This document shows, piece by piece, positions 43,819-51,829 of a DNA stretch of 64,000 bases. The DNA comes from an uncultured Flavobacteriaceae bacterium (lineage in GTDB: Bacteria > Bacteroidota > Bacteroidia > Flavobacteriales > Flavobacteriaceae). The stretch lies in NCBI GenBank assembly GCA_947502495.1, contig CANNAC010000012.1:26722-90721 (forward strand). The letters run 5' to 3'. Position numbers and translations under genes: made by a program. Below the pieces are notes generated by a model that worked only from the letters and a program-made list of their open reading frames with translations, ran no database searches and was not told the origin of the DNA. Position 1 is the first letter of the stretch. Every line of letters begins with the position of its first letter.

Positions 43819-44907
43819 ATGAACCTAGAATACGAAAACCTACGAGCTGCAATTAAAAGAACGCACAGCTTTAAATATAAGCCAGAATTCACCGAATCTT
43901 TTAACACGGAATTAAAGGACAATCAGATAATCCCTTTAATAATAGAAGTTTTTGAAAAACTAGAATGGCCAATTGTGTTTAGAGATAATAAATCTGTAGA
44001 AGCAAAATGTCAAGGAGATTTTAGTAAACTAGTTGGAAAACTTACCATTAAAAAATCGACTTCCAATCGCATAGAAGTGAATAGCAAATCACTAGAAGGA
44101 AACTTTTTTGATTTTGGAAAAAACTCCAAAAGGACCGGATTGTTTATTGCCCTTTTTAAGAAATTAGCAGTAGAATATAAAGACAGTGGAAAACTAGATG
44201 CATTAGAACTAGAATTTGAAAAAGAAAATAACTGGTCCGATTATGAAATCCCTTCTGAATTACCAAAACCTAAAGAATTTAAGGAACCTAATTTCGTTTT
44301 TTCTATAATTGGAGGCGCCATTATTGCCATTTTATTTGGAATATTAATCGCATTTTTAACCGTTAATTTCACCTATTTTATTGGAGTTTACGAATTGGGA
44401 ATCGGAATTGGAATCGGCTATTTATTTGCTCAAGTTTTAAAAGAAACAAATTATTTAGAGTTTAGACCCATTCAATGTATTCTTGGCGGAATGATGATTC
44501 TTATGTTTTTAACCAATCTATTCACACAGTATCAATTTATAATTACAAAAAACAATATACTAGAACTCGGCTTTTTTGATTTTATACAATTGCGTTTTGA
44601 AAGCGGACTAAGCATTAAGAGTTTAAATACAGGATGGATTGGGCTCACTTTGAGTTGGATTTTTCAAATGGTTTTTCCTTACTTAATAGCTATTGTTAAA
44701 ATTGCTGGTATTACATCGAACTATACGATTGAAAAGATTCCAGAAAAAGTTCTTGAATATGCTATTTATCTTTTCACCATGGAAAAGTCAGAAAGTGAAG
44801 TTAGAGCAGCATTAGCACAAAAAGGATGGAACAAAAAGAAGGATCAAGACAATGTTATGCAAGCCATTGCCGAAGTTAGCGGATTCCAGCAAATGAATAG
44901 AGATTAA
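43819..44907 (+). CDS. Membrane protein of unknown function
   Basis: A 362-residue protein with an N-terminal soluble domain of about 150 residues (alternating strands and helices, KLTIKKSTSNRIEVNS), then four membrane helices (about 160-183, 190-206, 218-235, 270-295), and a C-terminal amphipathic tail (SEVRAALAQKGWNKKKDQDNVMQAI). I do not recognise a family. It starts 32 bases after the SseB-like gene, so the two are probably cotranscribed. Confidence 0.7.
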   Translation: MNLEYENLRAAIKRTHSFKYKPEFTESFNTELKDNQIIPLIIEVFEKLEWPIVFRDNKSVEAKCQGDFSKLVGKLTIKKSTSNRIEVNSKSLEGNFFDFGKNSKRTGLFIALFKKLAVEYKDSGKLDALELEFEKENNWSDYEIPSELPKPKEFKEPNFVFSIIGGAIIAILFGILIAFLTVNFTYFIGVYELGIGIGIGYLFAQVLKETNYLEFRPIQCILGGMMILMFLTNLFTQYQFIITKNNILELGFFDFIQLRFESGLSIKSLNTGWIGLTLSWIFQMVFPYLIAIVKIAGITSNYTIEKIPEKVLEYAIYLFTMEKSESEVRAALAQKGWNKKKDQDNVMQAIAEVSGFQQMNRD

Positions 44908-45066
44908 AAAACGTTGACAACAATATCTATTGCTTATTATTACATCTCAATTATTAACGCAAATACGTACAGATTTCACACCTGCATTCCAGCAGACAGG
45001 TTCGGTTTTTATTTGCTAAATTAGGTGTTTAAACACTTTAGAAACCAGATACAAACAGATTGTGTG

Positions 45067-45074
45067 TAATTTTG
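45067..45074 (+). promoter_or_regulatory. -7 promoter element of the CrtA-like gene cluster
   Basis: TAATTTTG, 39 bases before the start codon at 45114. Confidence 0.6.
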
Positions 45075-45113
45075 AAGCCTCAAGAAAAATCATTATTCGA
45101 TAATAAATAAAAT

Positions 45114-45827
45114 ATGAATATATTCTCTTATCATCTTGTCAAAGCACCATTAAACCAGGCAATAAAAGGATTATTCTCAAACCCAATGGGTAAGAAAACA
45201 GAAGGTTTAATACATGCTGAATATATGACAGCAATGACCTTAGGTTCTCCAATTGTGTCGACGTCTAGACTTCTTATAAAACAAGTCGCTATTTTTGCTC
45301 AATGGGAAAACGAAGAAGCTTTAGAAAACTATCTAAAGAAAGAAAAATTTGGTAAAATATTGCTTAATGGCTGGCATGTTCGATTAGTATTTATGCGAGA
45401 ATGGGGAAAGTTAAGTGGATTCAAAATACCAGAACAGAAAGAAAAACTGGAAAATGCATTATCTCCTGTCGTTGCGGTAACCATTGCTAGAATGAAACCT
45501 TTAGCTGTTCCAAGATTTTTAAAATGGGGAAGACCTGTAGAAAAGTTGGTTCGGGATCACTCTGGAACTTTATTGTCCTTAGCTTCCTTTAGATTTCCAA
45601 ATACCATTTCTACCTTTTCCATTTGGAAAACAGAAAAAGAAATGACTAATATGGTTCACGGTCATAGCGTAATGCCAAAACCAAAAAGACACACCAATGC
45701 AATGAAAGAAATGGAACGAAAGAATTTTCATTTTGAATTCACAACCTTACGATTTAAACCACTTTCTGAATTCGGGAATTGGAAAGGAAAAGAGAATTAT
45801 ATTCCGAACCTTAATGGGAATAAATAA
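45114..45827 (+). CDS. Spheroidene monooxygenase (CrtA)-like protein
   Basis: A 237-residue soluble protein resembling CrtA and related dimeric alpha/beta-barrel oxygenases: VAIFAQWENEEALENYL, SGTLLSLASFRF, and the C-terminal TFSIWKTEKEMTNMVHG.H...KRHTNAMKEMERKNFHFEF block, which matches the WxSxxDMxxFAY..H..A pattern. CrtA puts a keto group on spheroidene in purple bacteria; flavobacteria carry homologues of unknown substrate, possibly in zeaxanthin or flexirubin-type pigment chemistry or unrelated oxidation. Its two downstream neighbours are unrecognised. The call is by overall resemblance only. Confidence 0.55.
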   Translation: MNIFSYHLVKAPLNQAIKGLFSNPMGKKTEGLIHAEYMTAMTLGSPIVSTSRLLIKQVAIFAQWENEEALENYLKKEKFGKILLNGWHVRLVFMREWGKLSGFKIPEQKEKLENALSPVVAVTIARMKPLAVPRFLKWGRPVEKLVRDHSGTLLSLASFRFPNTISTFSIWKTEKEMTNMVHGHSVMPKPKRHTNAMKEMERKNFHFEFTTLRFKPLSEFGNWKGKENYIPNLNGNK

Positions 45828-45833
45828 AAGCAA

Positions 45834-46700
45834 ATGAAAATTGCTCCTTTAAAACAAAACGTTCAAGATTGGATAACCCAACAATGGGTTATACTATTTG
45901 GAAAACAAATTATTCCTAATGAAAACAAATGGCTATTAGGTCCTTTTGGAAAAACCGATGGAATTGGTCAACGCTTCATAAAACAATTAGCTAAAAACGA
46001 ACAATTGGTAATAGACAAAAGTCAAATAGACAAAGGCTTATTGCATTCTATAAATCAATTAAACTTATCTAAAAATGAGCTTAACAGATTATCTAAAAAT
46101 GTAATTGATTTTTACGAAAACACAAGTAATTACTACTTCGATTTAAAAGTTAATTGGAACCCATTTTTTAAAGTATTTGGTGGTTTATTAAAAATATTAT
46201 TTAGCAATCGCATTGAACAGTTAAATATTCCAATGCGCAATAGTAAAGAATCTAAAGCTTTAAAAAGTGAAATTATTCATTTGATAAATGAAAAAACAAA
46301 AGAAGTAAAACGAACTATATGGTTAAGAACCTTCAAAAATTCGGAGCAGGTTGTTTATTCTGGTGTTTATGAAACTTGTAAAATTCCGAACGGACAGCAT
46401 TGTATAAAAGCTATTTTTCCTTTACCCAACGGAAATGCTACAGTTATTTTAAACCCATTGGTAGGTAAAAATGGCGAACTTATTTTAAGTTCCTCCGGAA
46501 AAAAAATTGGAGATAGTGGTTTTTACTTTCTACTAAATGACTCTAAAGGAAACTTATGGACAAAATTCATTAAATCCTTTAAAGATGAACTTATTGTAAA
46601 ATCAGAAAACGGAAGAATAACAGCAATACAAACTTTGACCTTGTGGCATTTAAGAGTATTAACTTTTACGTATAAAATAAATGAAAAAAAATCTCTTTAG
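45834..46700 (+). CDS. Hypothetical soluble protein
   Basis: A 288-residue protein without signal or membrane segment. It opens with MKIAPLKQNVQDWITQQWV and has a helical N-terminal third, then a beta-rich C-terminal half (TIWLRTFKNSEQVVYSGVYET, HCIKAIFPLPNGNATVILNP, SGKKIGDSGFYFLLND). I do not recognise a family. It starts six bases after the CrtA-like gene and overlaps the next small gene by 20 bases, so the three form one operon and may share a function. Confidence 0.7.
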   Translation: MKIAPLKQNVQDWITQQWVILFGKQIIPNENKWLLGPFGKTDGIGQRFIKQLAKNEQLVIDKSQIDKGLLHSINQLNLSKNELNRLSKNVIDFYENTSNYYFDLKVNWNPFFKVFGGLLKILFSNRIEQLNIPMRNSKESKALKSEIIHLINEKTKEVKRTIWLRTFKNSEQVVYSGVYETCKIPNGQHCIKAIFPLPNGNATVILNPLVGKNGELILSSSGKKIGDSGFYFLLNDSKGNLWTKFIKSFKDELIVKSENGRITAIQTLTLWHLRVLTFTYKINEKKSL

Positions 46701-46899
46701 AAAAGTGATATTTGCGATAATTGCTTTGCTTATTTCTGCAAGTATTACCGTATTCTTTCTTTTCCCAATTTTAAGCTCTATACTAAAATCGGATACCGAC
46801 ATTGCGATTATAAAAATAATCCTAATCCTTTTCTTTGCAGTTCTAATTATTAAATTCGTATTCACATATATTATAAATAGAAAAAAGAATAAAATCTAG
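46681..46899 (+). CDS. Small two-helix membrane protein
   Basis: A 72-residue protein: basic N-terminus (MKKNLFRK), two membrane helices (about 8-32 and 42-62), and a basic tail (NRKKNKI). The 20-base overlap with the upstream gene supports it as a real coupled gene. Function unknown. Its stop codon lies in the arm of a 10-bp inverted repeat. Confidence 0.6.
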   Translation: MKKNLFRKVIFAIIALLISASITVFFLFPILSSILKSDTDIAIIKIILILFFAVLIIKFVFTYIINRKKNKI

Positions 46900-46930
46900 T
46901 GCTAACAAATTATATATTAGGCACTAGATT
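46893..46930. other. Long-loop inverted repeat at the end of the 45-47 kb operon
   Basis: A perfect 10-bp repeat, AATCTAGTGC/GCACTAGATT, with an 18-base loop, containing the stop codon of the small membrane gene. There is no strong T tract, so termination is possible but not clear. Confidence 0.5.
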
Positions 46931-46969
46931 CTATTCTGATGATCTAAACTTTCACTCCTTTCCTACTGC

Positions 46970-48427
46970 TTATTTTTTCTTTCTAAGCACCACTAGCTTC
47001 TCTTGAATAAAATCCACGTGTTGTTTTTTAACCTGCGTTTTAGTAAGCCCTTTCAGGTTACCAACATATCCTGTAAAAATATGACTAATATTAAGCGGAG
47101 TAACACTTTTTTTATGCGAAGCGCTATGGCATAAAAAGCAATTTACTAGATCACTATTTACGGTAGTATGTATGCCATCAGATGTAAAACCAACTTGCAC
47201 ATAGGTTTCCATCGTTATATTATATGCTGCCACAGAACCGCGCGTAAAATCACCTTTCATAGAATTCTGAAGTGCAAAAGCTACCGATAGCGAATCTATT
47301 AAATTCGTTTGTGCCTCCAAACCTTTGTATTTTTCCGTATTAAGCCATATCGAACCATTGTAAAAATAATTATTCCAAATTCCGGATAATTGTTTTTTAA
47401 CACTCGTATTTATGCTTTGTATATTATTAAAATTCTCTGCGCCATCCTGACTGCTTTCCATATACGCTTGCTCATCTTTACCGGCAATATTATTTATCAC
47501 AACGGGAGTTCCGTATTTATACACAGAAAAGACATCAGTATTTATACCATTTCTGGAGATAATATTTTTAACACTGGCTGTATTATTCTTATTAAACAAT
47601 GGATAATCTACAGTACTTGTAACTGGTGCATCGGTAGTAGAAGTAGCTTTACTCCAATCATAATAAGGTGCAAGTGCATCATGCTCAAAAGTAGCCCAAA
47701 CAAATTCTGGATGATTTTCTACCACGCCAACCACATGCATTCCTAAAAGTGCCACTTTAGTTGGCACATCATTTATTAAAGCATCGGTTACAAAATAGCT
47801 AGAAGCATCACTTAAAGCATTGACATCTACCCAAGAAGTTTTAAGCTCTAATGCACCAACAGGAAAGGCTATATTTTTTAAGCTTGCTGGATTAGATTTT
47901 GCTATTGGACCATACTTTAACATCGTTTCATAACTAATATCATCCATATAAATAGCATAGTAAACCGTTGCCGAAGCTGGTGTACCAGAAGAGAAAACCG
48001 GAGTTTTCAAAATATCTAATTGATTACTTGCCTGCGATGTATCTGTTAAAATAACCGTTTTACTTTTACTATATTTATCTCCTATAGATGTCACTTGATT
48101 CAAGCTATCTAAAAACATTGGTCGTCCATTATTTTCATTAGTTAACCATAAAAATTTCTGCCAAGACCATTGGTGAAAGTCACAATTGCTTACGGTGATA
48201 TTGTTTGCAAAAACACTTGTAGTTCCTTCGTTGGGTGCTGGTGTTTTACGCACACCATCTACCATGGTAAACCAACTAGAAGGTGCGGTACAATCTGAGT
48301 TTTCAATTTTGGAAACCTCCACATACTCTGATAAAACATTAGTTTTTACATCTTGCTTTGCTGCTTCTTTACAAGCATATACTATTATTAAGGCGATAAA
48401 AAATACTGCGAATTTAATAGGTTTCAT
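46970..48427 (-). CDS. Lipoprotein with a CxxCH heme-binding motif
   Basis: A 485-residue lipoprotein (lipobox IVYAC, Cys19). It has the block CDFHQWSWQKFLWLTNENNG at about 82-101, and near the C-terminus NCFLCHSASHKK (about 438-448), a CxxCH c-type heme motif followed by the sort of sequence seen after the heme in small cytochrome domains. The rest is soluble beta-rich sequence. I know similar proteins only as unnamed bacterial proteins with the HQWSWQKFLWL block. It should be anchored in the periplasm or at the outer membrane, possibly a redox enzyme. A truncated paralogue lies upstream. Confidence 0.7.
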   Translation of the reverse strand: MKPIKFAVFFIALIIVYACKEAAKQDVKTNVLSEYVEVSKIENSDCTAPSSWFTMVDGVRKTPAPNEGTTSVFANNITVSNCDFHQWSWQKFLWLTNENNGRPMFLDSLNQVTSIGDKYSKSKTVILTDTSQASNQLDILKTPVFSSGTPASATVYYAIYMDDISYETMLKYGPIAKSNPASLKNIAFPVGALELKTSWVDVNALSDASSYFVTDALINDVPTKVALLGMHVVGVVENHPEFVWATFEHDALAPYYDWSKATSTTDAPVTSTVDYPLFNKNNTASVKNIISRNGINTDVFSVYKYGTPVVINNIAGKDEQAYMESSQDGAENFNNIQSINTSVKKQLSGIWNNYFYNGSIWLNTEKYKGLEAQTNLIDSLSVAFALQNSMKGDFTRGSVAAYNITMETYVQVGFTSDGIHTTVNSDLVNCFLCHSASHKKSVTPLNISHIFTGYVGNLKGLTKTQVKKQHVDFIQEKLVVLRKKK

Positions 48428-48459
48428 AAGTTTCTATTTTATTAGTTAGTTTTGGTTTT

Positions 48460-48657
48460 TTATAATTTTTTGATTTTAAATAGCGTGACAAATCCATTTA
48501 CGGTTGTAACCCAATTGGATGCTGCTGCCCAATCCGATTCCATAATTTTAGAAACAGGTACGTAATCTGGTACCATTTCAGTTTTCAAATCTTTCCGGAT
48601 ATCATACCTACAAGCAGACATGGTCGTTAAAATGATAAAAATTAATACAGTTTTCAT
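48460..48657 (-). pseudogene. Truncated paralogue of the CxxCH lipoprotein
   Basis: A 65-residue frame that aligns with the N-terminus of the downstream lipoprotein: both run from the lipobox Cys through a xxKTxxxxxYVxVSKIxxSD block to SxWxTxVxGxV. Upstream bases are also alike (CTTATGAAA preceded by TAATAAAATAGA). After the shared 55 residues the short copy ends in an unrelated tail (LFKIKKL). It is most simply a tandem duplicate that lost its body. A functional short lipoprotein is possible but less likely. Confidence 0.65.
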
Positions 48658-49137
48658 AAGGCATCTATTTTATTAAACGGATTTCTTTCCTTTTTCAACA
48701 CTATAAATATCTGATTTTAAACAGAATAAAAAAAGAGTATAAATACCTGAATAATAATTAGTTATAAATACCCACTTCTTTTTATTAAAAAAAGTTTATA
48801 CAACTTCGCAACCTACTATAGCGTCTTCATCCCATTAAAATCGGTAATAAAAAACACAATCTTCTTATTTATAATTACCGTTTTCCCTTTTTCTGATTTC
48901 CCACAAAACGAAAGCAACAATAAAAAAGAATTGCTTACGATACCAACCATACTAGAAACGTTCCTTTATGCAGTACCAACTTTTTAAAAGGTGATACCAA
49001 GATGCATAGAAAAAAAATGTATTGTCGATTCTACTGAAATGGATTGTTTTTCAAAGTGGTAAAAACAGAAGCTAAACGTCCTATTTTGAAAATAAATAAC
49101 AATTTTTTTCAAAATATAATTAGCAATTAAAATATTA
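48658..49137. other. Gap of about 480 bases without a convincing gene
   Basis: The plus strand has a stop-free stretch (about 48781-48987) containing a hydrophobic run, KNTIFLFIITVFPFSDF, followed by a polar tail, but no ATG in frame, so it looks like the remnant of an exported protein. The rest shows no clear reading frame, RNA fold or promoter until the arsR operator. Confidence 0.4.
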
Positions 49138-49153
49138 ATCGTAATATTGCAAT
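49138..49153 (+). promoter_or_regulatory. ArsR-type operator overlapping the arsR start codon
   Basis: The 16-base imperfect palindrome ATCGTAATATTGCAAT; all mismatches between its arms are transitions. It overlaps the ATG of arsR at 49152, so a bound repressor would block transcription or early elongation. Confidence 0.7.
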
Positions 49154-49502
49154 GAACAAATATACAATACCAATGGGATTAGCAAAAACAGAAATGTTTA
49201 CAGACCAACAAAACGAAATTGCATTATTTGCAAAAGCTTTTGGGCACCCTGCAAGAGTCGCAATTTTACAACACTTATTTAAAATAAACACTTGCGTTTG
49301 CGGGGATTTAGTAAACGAAATCGGATTGGCACAACCTACTATTTCACAACATTTAAAAGAACTGAAACATTTAGGTTTAATAAAAGGTAACGTGGAAGGA
49401 ACTAGTGTTTGCTACTGTATTAATACAGAAAACTGGAGTACAATGAAACAGGTAATGCACGCTTTTTTAGACCAAGATTTAAATACCCCAACCTGTTGTT
49501 AA
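49152..49502 (+). CDS. arsR: ArsR/SmtB-family metalloregulator
   Basis: A 116-residue winged-helix repressor. The helix-turn-helix is at about 55-80 (LVNEIGLAQPTISQHLKELKHLGLI). The metal-sensing site CVCGDLV (Cys-x-Cys at about 47-49) matches the ELCVCDL site of arsenite-responsive ArsR. Further cysteines lie in VCYCIN (wing) and at the C-terminal TCC. As(III) binding should release the DNA. Two near-identical palindromes, one over its own start codon and one before the next gene, are the likely targets. Confidence 0.92.
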   Translation: MNKYTIPMGLAKTEMFTDQQNEIALFAKAFGHPARVAILQHLFKINTCVCGDLVNEIGLAQPTISQHLKELKHLGLIKGNVEGTSVCYCINTENWSTMKQVMHAFLDQDLNTPTCC

Positions 49503-49519
49503 AAAAATTTAAATCATTA

Positions 49520-49535
49520 ATCGTATTATCGCAAT
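49520..49535 (+). promoter_or_regulatory. Second ArsR-type operator, upstream of the DUF6428 gene
   Basis: ATCGTATTATCGCAAT, 13 of 16 positions the same as the operator at 49138. It implies that the downstream arsenic genes have their own ArsR-controlled promoter in the 126-base gap after arsR. Confidence 0.7.
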
Positions 49536-49628
49536 AAACAAATGTAATTATAAAAACCCATACGAATACTTGATAATCCAATGAAATGATTAAATGGATG
49601 TCGTAGGAGACAATTAAAAAATAAACAT

Positions 49629-50096
49629 ATGAAACTTTCAGAAATTAAAAACAAATTAGAGCAATTAGAAACTATTGCTTTTCAATTACCAAACGGAGAA
49701 TTAGTACCAAATCACTTTCATGTTACCGAAGTTGGTAAAATCACAAAACACTTTATCGATTGTGGAGGAACCGTTAGAAAAGAAGAAGTAGTAAACTTCC
49801 AACTTTGGAATGCTAACGATTACGATCACAGATTACATCCTGAAAAATTAATGCATATTATTGAACTTTCAGAAAAAACGCTAGGTATCGAAGATTTAGA
49901 GATTGAAGTAGAATACCAAGCAGATACTATTGGTAAATTCGGATTAGATTTTGATGGAACAAACTTCTTATTAACTTCAAAACAAACTGATTGTTTGGCT
50001 AAAGATAATTGTGGAATTCCTGCCGAAAAATCAAAATTACAATTCTCAGATATAGAAACAGGAAACTCTTGTGAACCAGGAAGTGGTTGCTGTTAA
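49629..50096 (+). CDS. DUF6428 protein of the arsenic operon
   Basis: A 155-residue soluble protein. The N-terminal 120 residues are alpha/beta (FQLPNGELVPNHFHVTEVGKITKHFIDCGGTVR, NFQLWNANDYDHRLHPEKLMHII) with several His residues; the C-terminal 35 residues are Cys-rich, ending in NSCEPGSGCC. This matches DUF6428, known to me as a regular member of Bacteroidota ars operons. The Cys tail could bind As(III) and hand it to the pump; that is inference. It lies between arsR and the arsC-like gene. Confidence 0.85.
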   Translation: MKLSEIKNKLEQLETIAFQLPNGELVPNHFHVTEVGKITKHFIDCGGTVRKEEVVNFQLWNANDYDHRLHPEKLMHIIELSEKTLGIEDLEIEVEYQADTIGKFGLDFDGTNFLLTSKQTDCLAKDNCGIPAEKSKLQFSDIETGNSCEPGSGCC

Positions 50097-50119
50097 TCAA
50101 TACCAAAAACCAATAAAAT

Positions 50120-50737
50120 ATGTCTTTATTTAAAACTGTAGAAGAAACCATTGCAACCTTAAATGTGCAAAATATAGATGCTGCACGTAGAGAAACACTA
50201 CAACCATTAGTTGCTTTTATTCAAGAAAAAGTAAATGCAAATCAGGAAATTAGATTAAATTTTATTTGCACGCACAATTCTAGAAGAAGCCATTTATCCC
50301 AAGTTTGGGCGCAAACATTAGCACACCATTTTGGTGTTAAAAATGTGTTTTGCTATTCTGGTGGAACCGAAGCTACTGCACTATTTCCAATGGTCGCAGA
50401 AACCTTAAAAAACACAGGTTTCGAAATCGAAAAAATTGCAGAAACGAGTAATCCAATTTACAGTATTAAATATGGGAAAAACGAACATCCTGTTGTCTGT
50501 TTTTCAAAAAAATTGGATGCTAACTTTAACCCGAAATCCGAATTTGCAGCAATCATGACCTGCTCGCAAGCAGATGGTGGTTGTCCGTTTATTGCTGGTG
50601 CAGAAAAACGTATTCCCATTACTTTTGAAGATCCTAAAGCTTTTGATAATACACCGCAGCAAGCAGAAAAGTATAACGAAAGAAGTTTACAAATTGCAAC
50701 CGAATTATTTCACGTATTCTCCCAAATTCAAAATTAA
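50120..50737 (+). CDS. arsC: Arsenate reductase-like low-molecular-weight phosphatase family protein
   Basis: A 205-residue LMW-PTP-fold protein. The P-loop FICTHNSRRSHLSQVWAQ has the CX5R catalytic site (Cys50, Arg56), and the FEDPKAFDNTP block holds the general-acid Asp. A second Cys pair, MTCSQADGGCPF, is where the reducing Cys relay would be. It reduces As(V) to As(III) for export. It has an N-terminal extension of about 40 residues compared with S. aureus ArsC, as usual in Bacteroidota. It lies three bases before the arsenite pump gene. Confidence 0.88.
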   Translation: MSLFKTVEETIATLNVQNIDAARRETLQPLVAFIQEKVNANQEIRLNFICTHNSRRSHLSQVWAQTLAHHFGVKNVFCYSGGTEATALFPMVAETLKNTGFEIEKIAETSNPIYSIKYGKNEHPVVCFSKKLDANFNPKSEFAAIMTCSQADGGCPFIAGAEKRIPITFEDPKAFDNTPQQAEKYNERSLQIATELFHVFSQIQN

Positions 50738-50740
50738 AAA

Positions 50741-51790
50741 ATGGCAGCACCTAAAAAATTAAGTTTTCTAGATAAAAATCTAACCCTTTGGATTTTTGTA
50801 GCCATGGCATTCGGCGTTTCTATTGGCTATTTTTCGCCAAGCTTTCCCGAATTTGTAAATGGACTAAGTAATGGCACCACGAATATTCCAATAGCTATTG
50901 GTTTAATTTTAATGATGTATCCACCTTTAGCAAAAGTGAATTATGCCTTATTACCAAAAGTGTTTAAAAACACAAAAATCCTTTCTATTTCGCTTATTCT
51001 AAACTGGATTATCGGTCCCGTTTTAATGTTTATTCTGGCCATTACCTTTTTAAGAGACTATCCCGAATATATGGTCGGATTGATATTAATCGGGCTTGCC
51101 CGTTGTATTGCTATGGTTTTAGTTTGGAATGATCTTGCTGAAGGCAGCAGTGAATACGGAGCAGGTTTGGTAGCATTAAACAGTATTTTTCAAGTATTTG
51201 CATACAGTTTTTATGCATGGCTTTTTATAACGGTACTTCCACCCTATTTTGGATTTGAAAGCGCTATTGTAGATATCTCTATTGCAACTATTGCTGAAAG
51301 TGTAGCCATTTATTTAGGGATTCCGTTTGCTTTAGGAATTCTAAGTCGTATTATTTTAGTGCCATTAAAAGGTGAAGATTGGTATACTACCAAGTTTATC
51401 CCAACCATTTCACCAATCACTTTAATCGCTTTATTATTTACAATTGTGGTGATGTTTTCCTTAAAAGGAGAACTAATTGTGGAAATTCCAATGGATGTGG
51501 TTATTATTGCTATTCCACTACTTATTTACTTTACTTTAATGTTTATTATCGGTTTTTTCTTTACCAAAGCTACTGGAGCAACCTATGATAAAACTGCAGC
51601 GGTTGCCTTTACAGCGGCAGGAAATAATTTCGAATTAGCCATTGCTGTTGCTATTGCTGTTTTTGGGTTGAATTCCGGACAAGCATTCGCAGGAGTTATT
51701 GGTCCGTTAGTAGAAGTTCCTGCATTAATTTTACTCGTTAGAGTTTCCTTTTGGTTACGTAAAAAGTATTTTGGAAAAGCGAAAAATTAA
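50741..51790 (+). CDS. arsB: ACR3-family arsenite efflux transporter
   Basis: A 349-residue, ten-helix ACR3 permease that exports As(III). The key block [30 protein letters not shown] holds the conserved Cys122 needed for transport, and the late [24 protein letters not shown] block with a conserved Glu is also typical. Three bases separate it from arsC, so it is translated from the same message. The ACR3 rather than the ArsB type is clear from these motifs; arsB is the common symbol used in genome annotation. Confidence 0.95.
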   Translation: MAAPKKLSFLDKNLTLWIFVAMAFGVSIGYFSPSFPEFVNGLSNGTTNIPIAIGLILMMYPPLAKVNYALLPKVFKNTKILSISLILNWIIGPVLMFILAITFLRDYPEYMVGLILIGLARCIAMVLVWNDLAEGSSEYGAGLVALNSIFQVFAYSFYAWLFITVLPPYFGFESAIVDISIATIAESVAIYLGIPFALGILSRIILVPLKGEDWYTTKFIPTISPITLIALLFTIVVMFSLKGELIVEIPMDVVIIAIPLLIYFTLMFIIGFFFTKATGATYDKTAAVAFTAAGNNFELAIAVAIAVFGLNSGQAFAGVIGPLVEVPALILLVRVSFWLRKKYFGKAKN

Positions 51791-51813
51791 GAGTTATAGA
51801 TTTAAAAATTTCC

Positions 51814-51821
51814 TATTTTTG
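51814..51821 (+). promoter_or_regulatory. -7 promoter element of chrA
   Basis: TATTTTTG, eight bases before the chrA start codon, so a very short leader. It suggests chrA can be expressed apart from the ars genes. No ArsR-type palindrome is near it. Confidence 0.55.
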
Positions 51822-51829
51822 AAACTATA

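Noticed and set aside
48781..48987. Stop-free hydrophobic frame in the gap before arsR
   Set aside because: No ATG, GTG or TTG at a sensible place and no promoter; kept only as a possible gene remnant.
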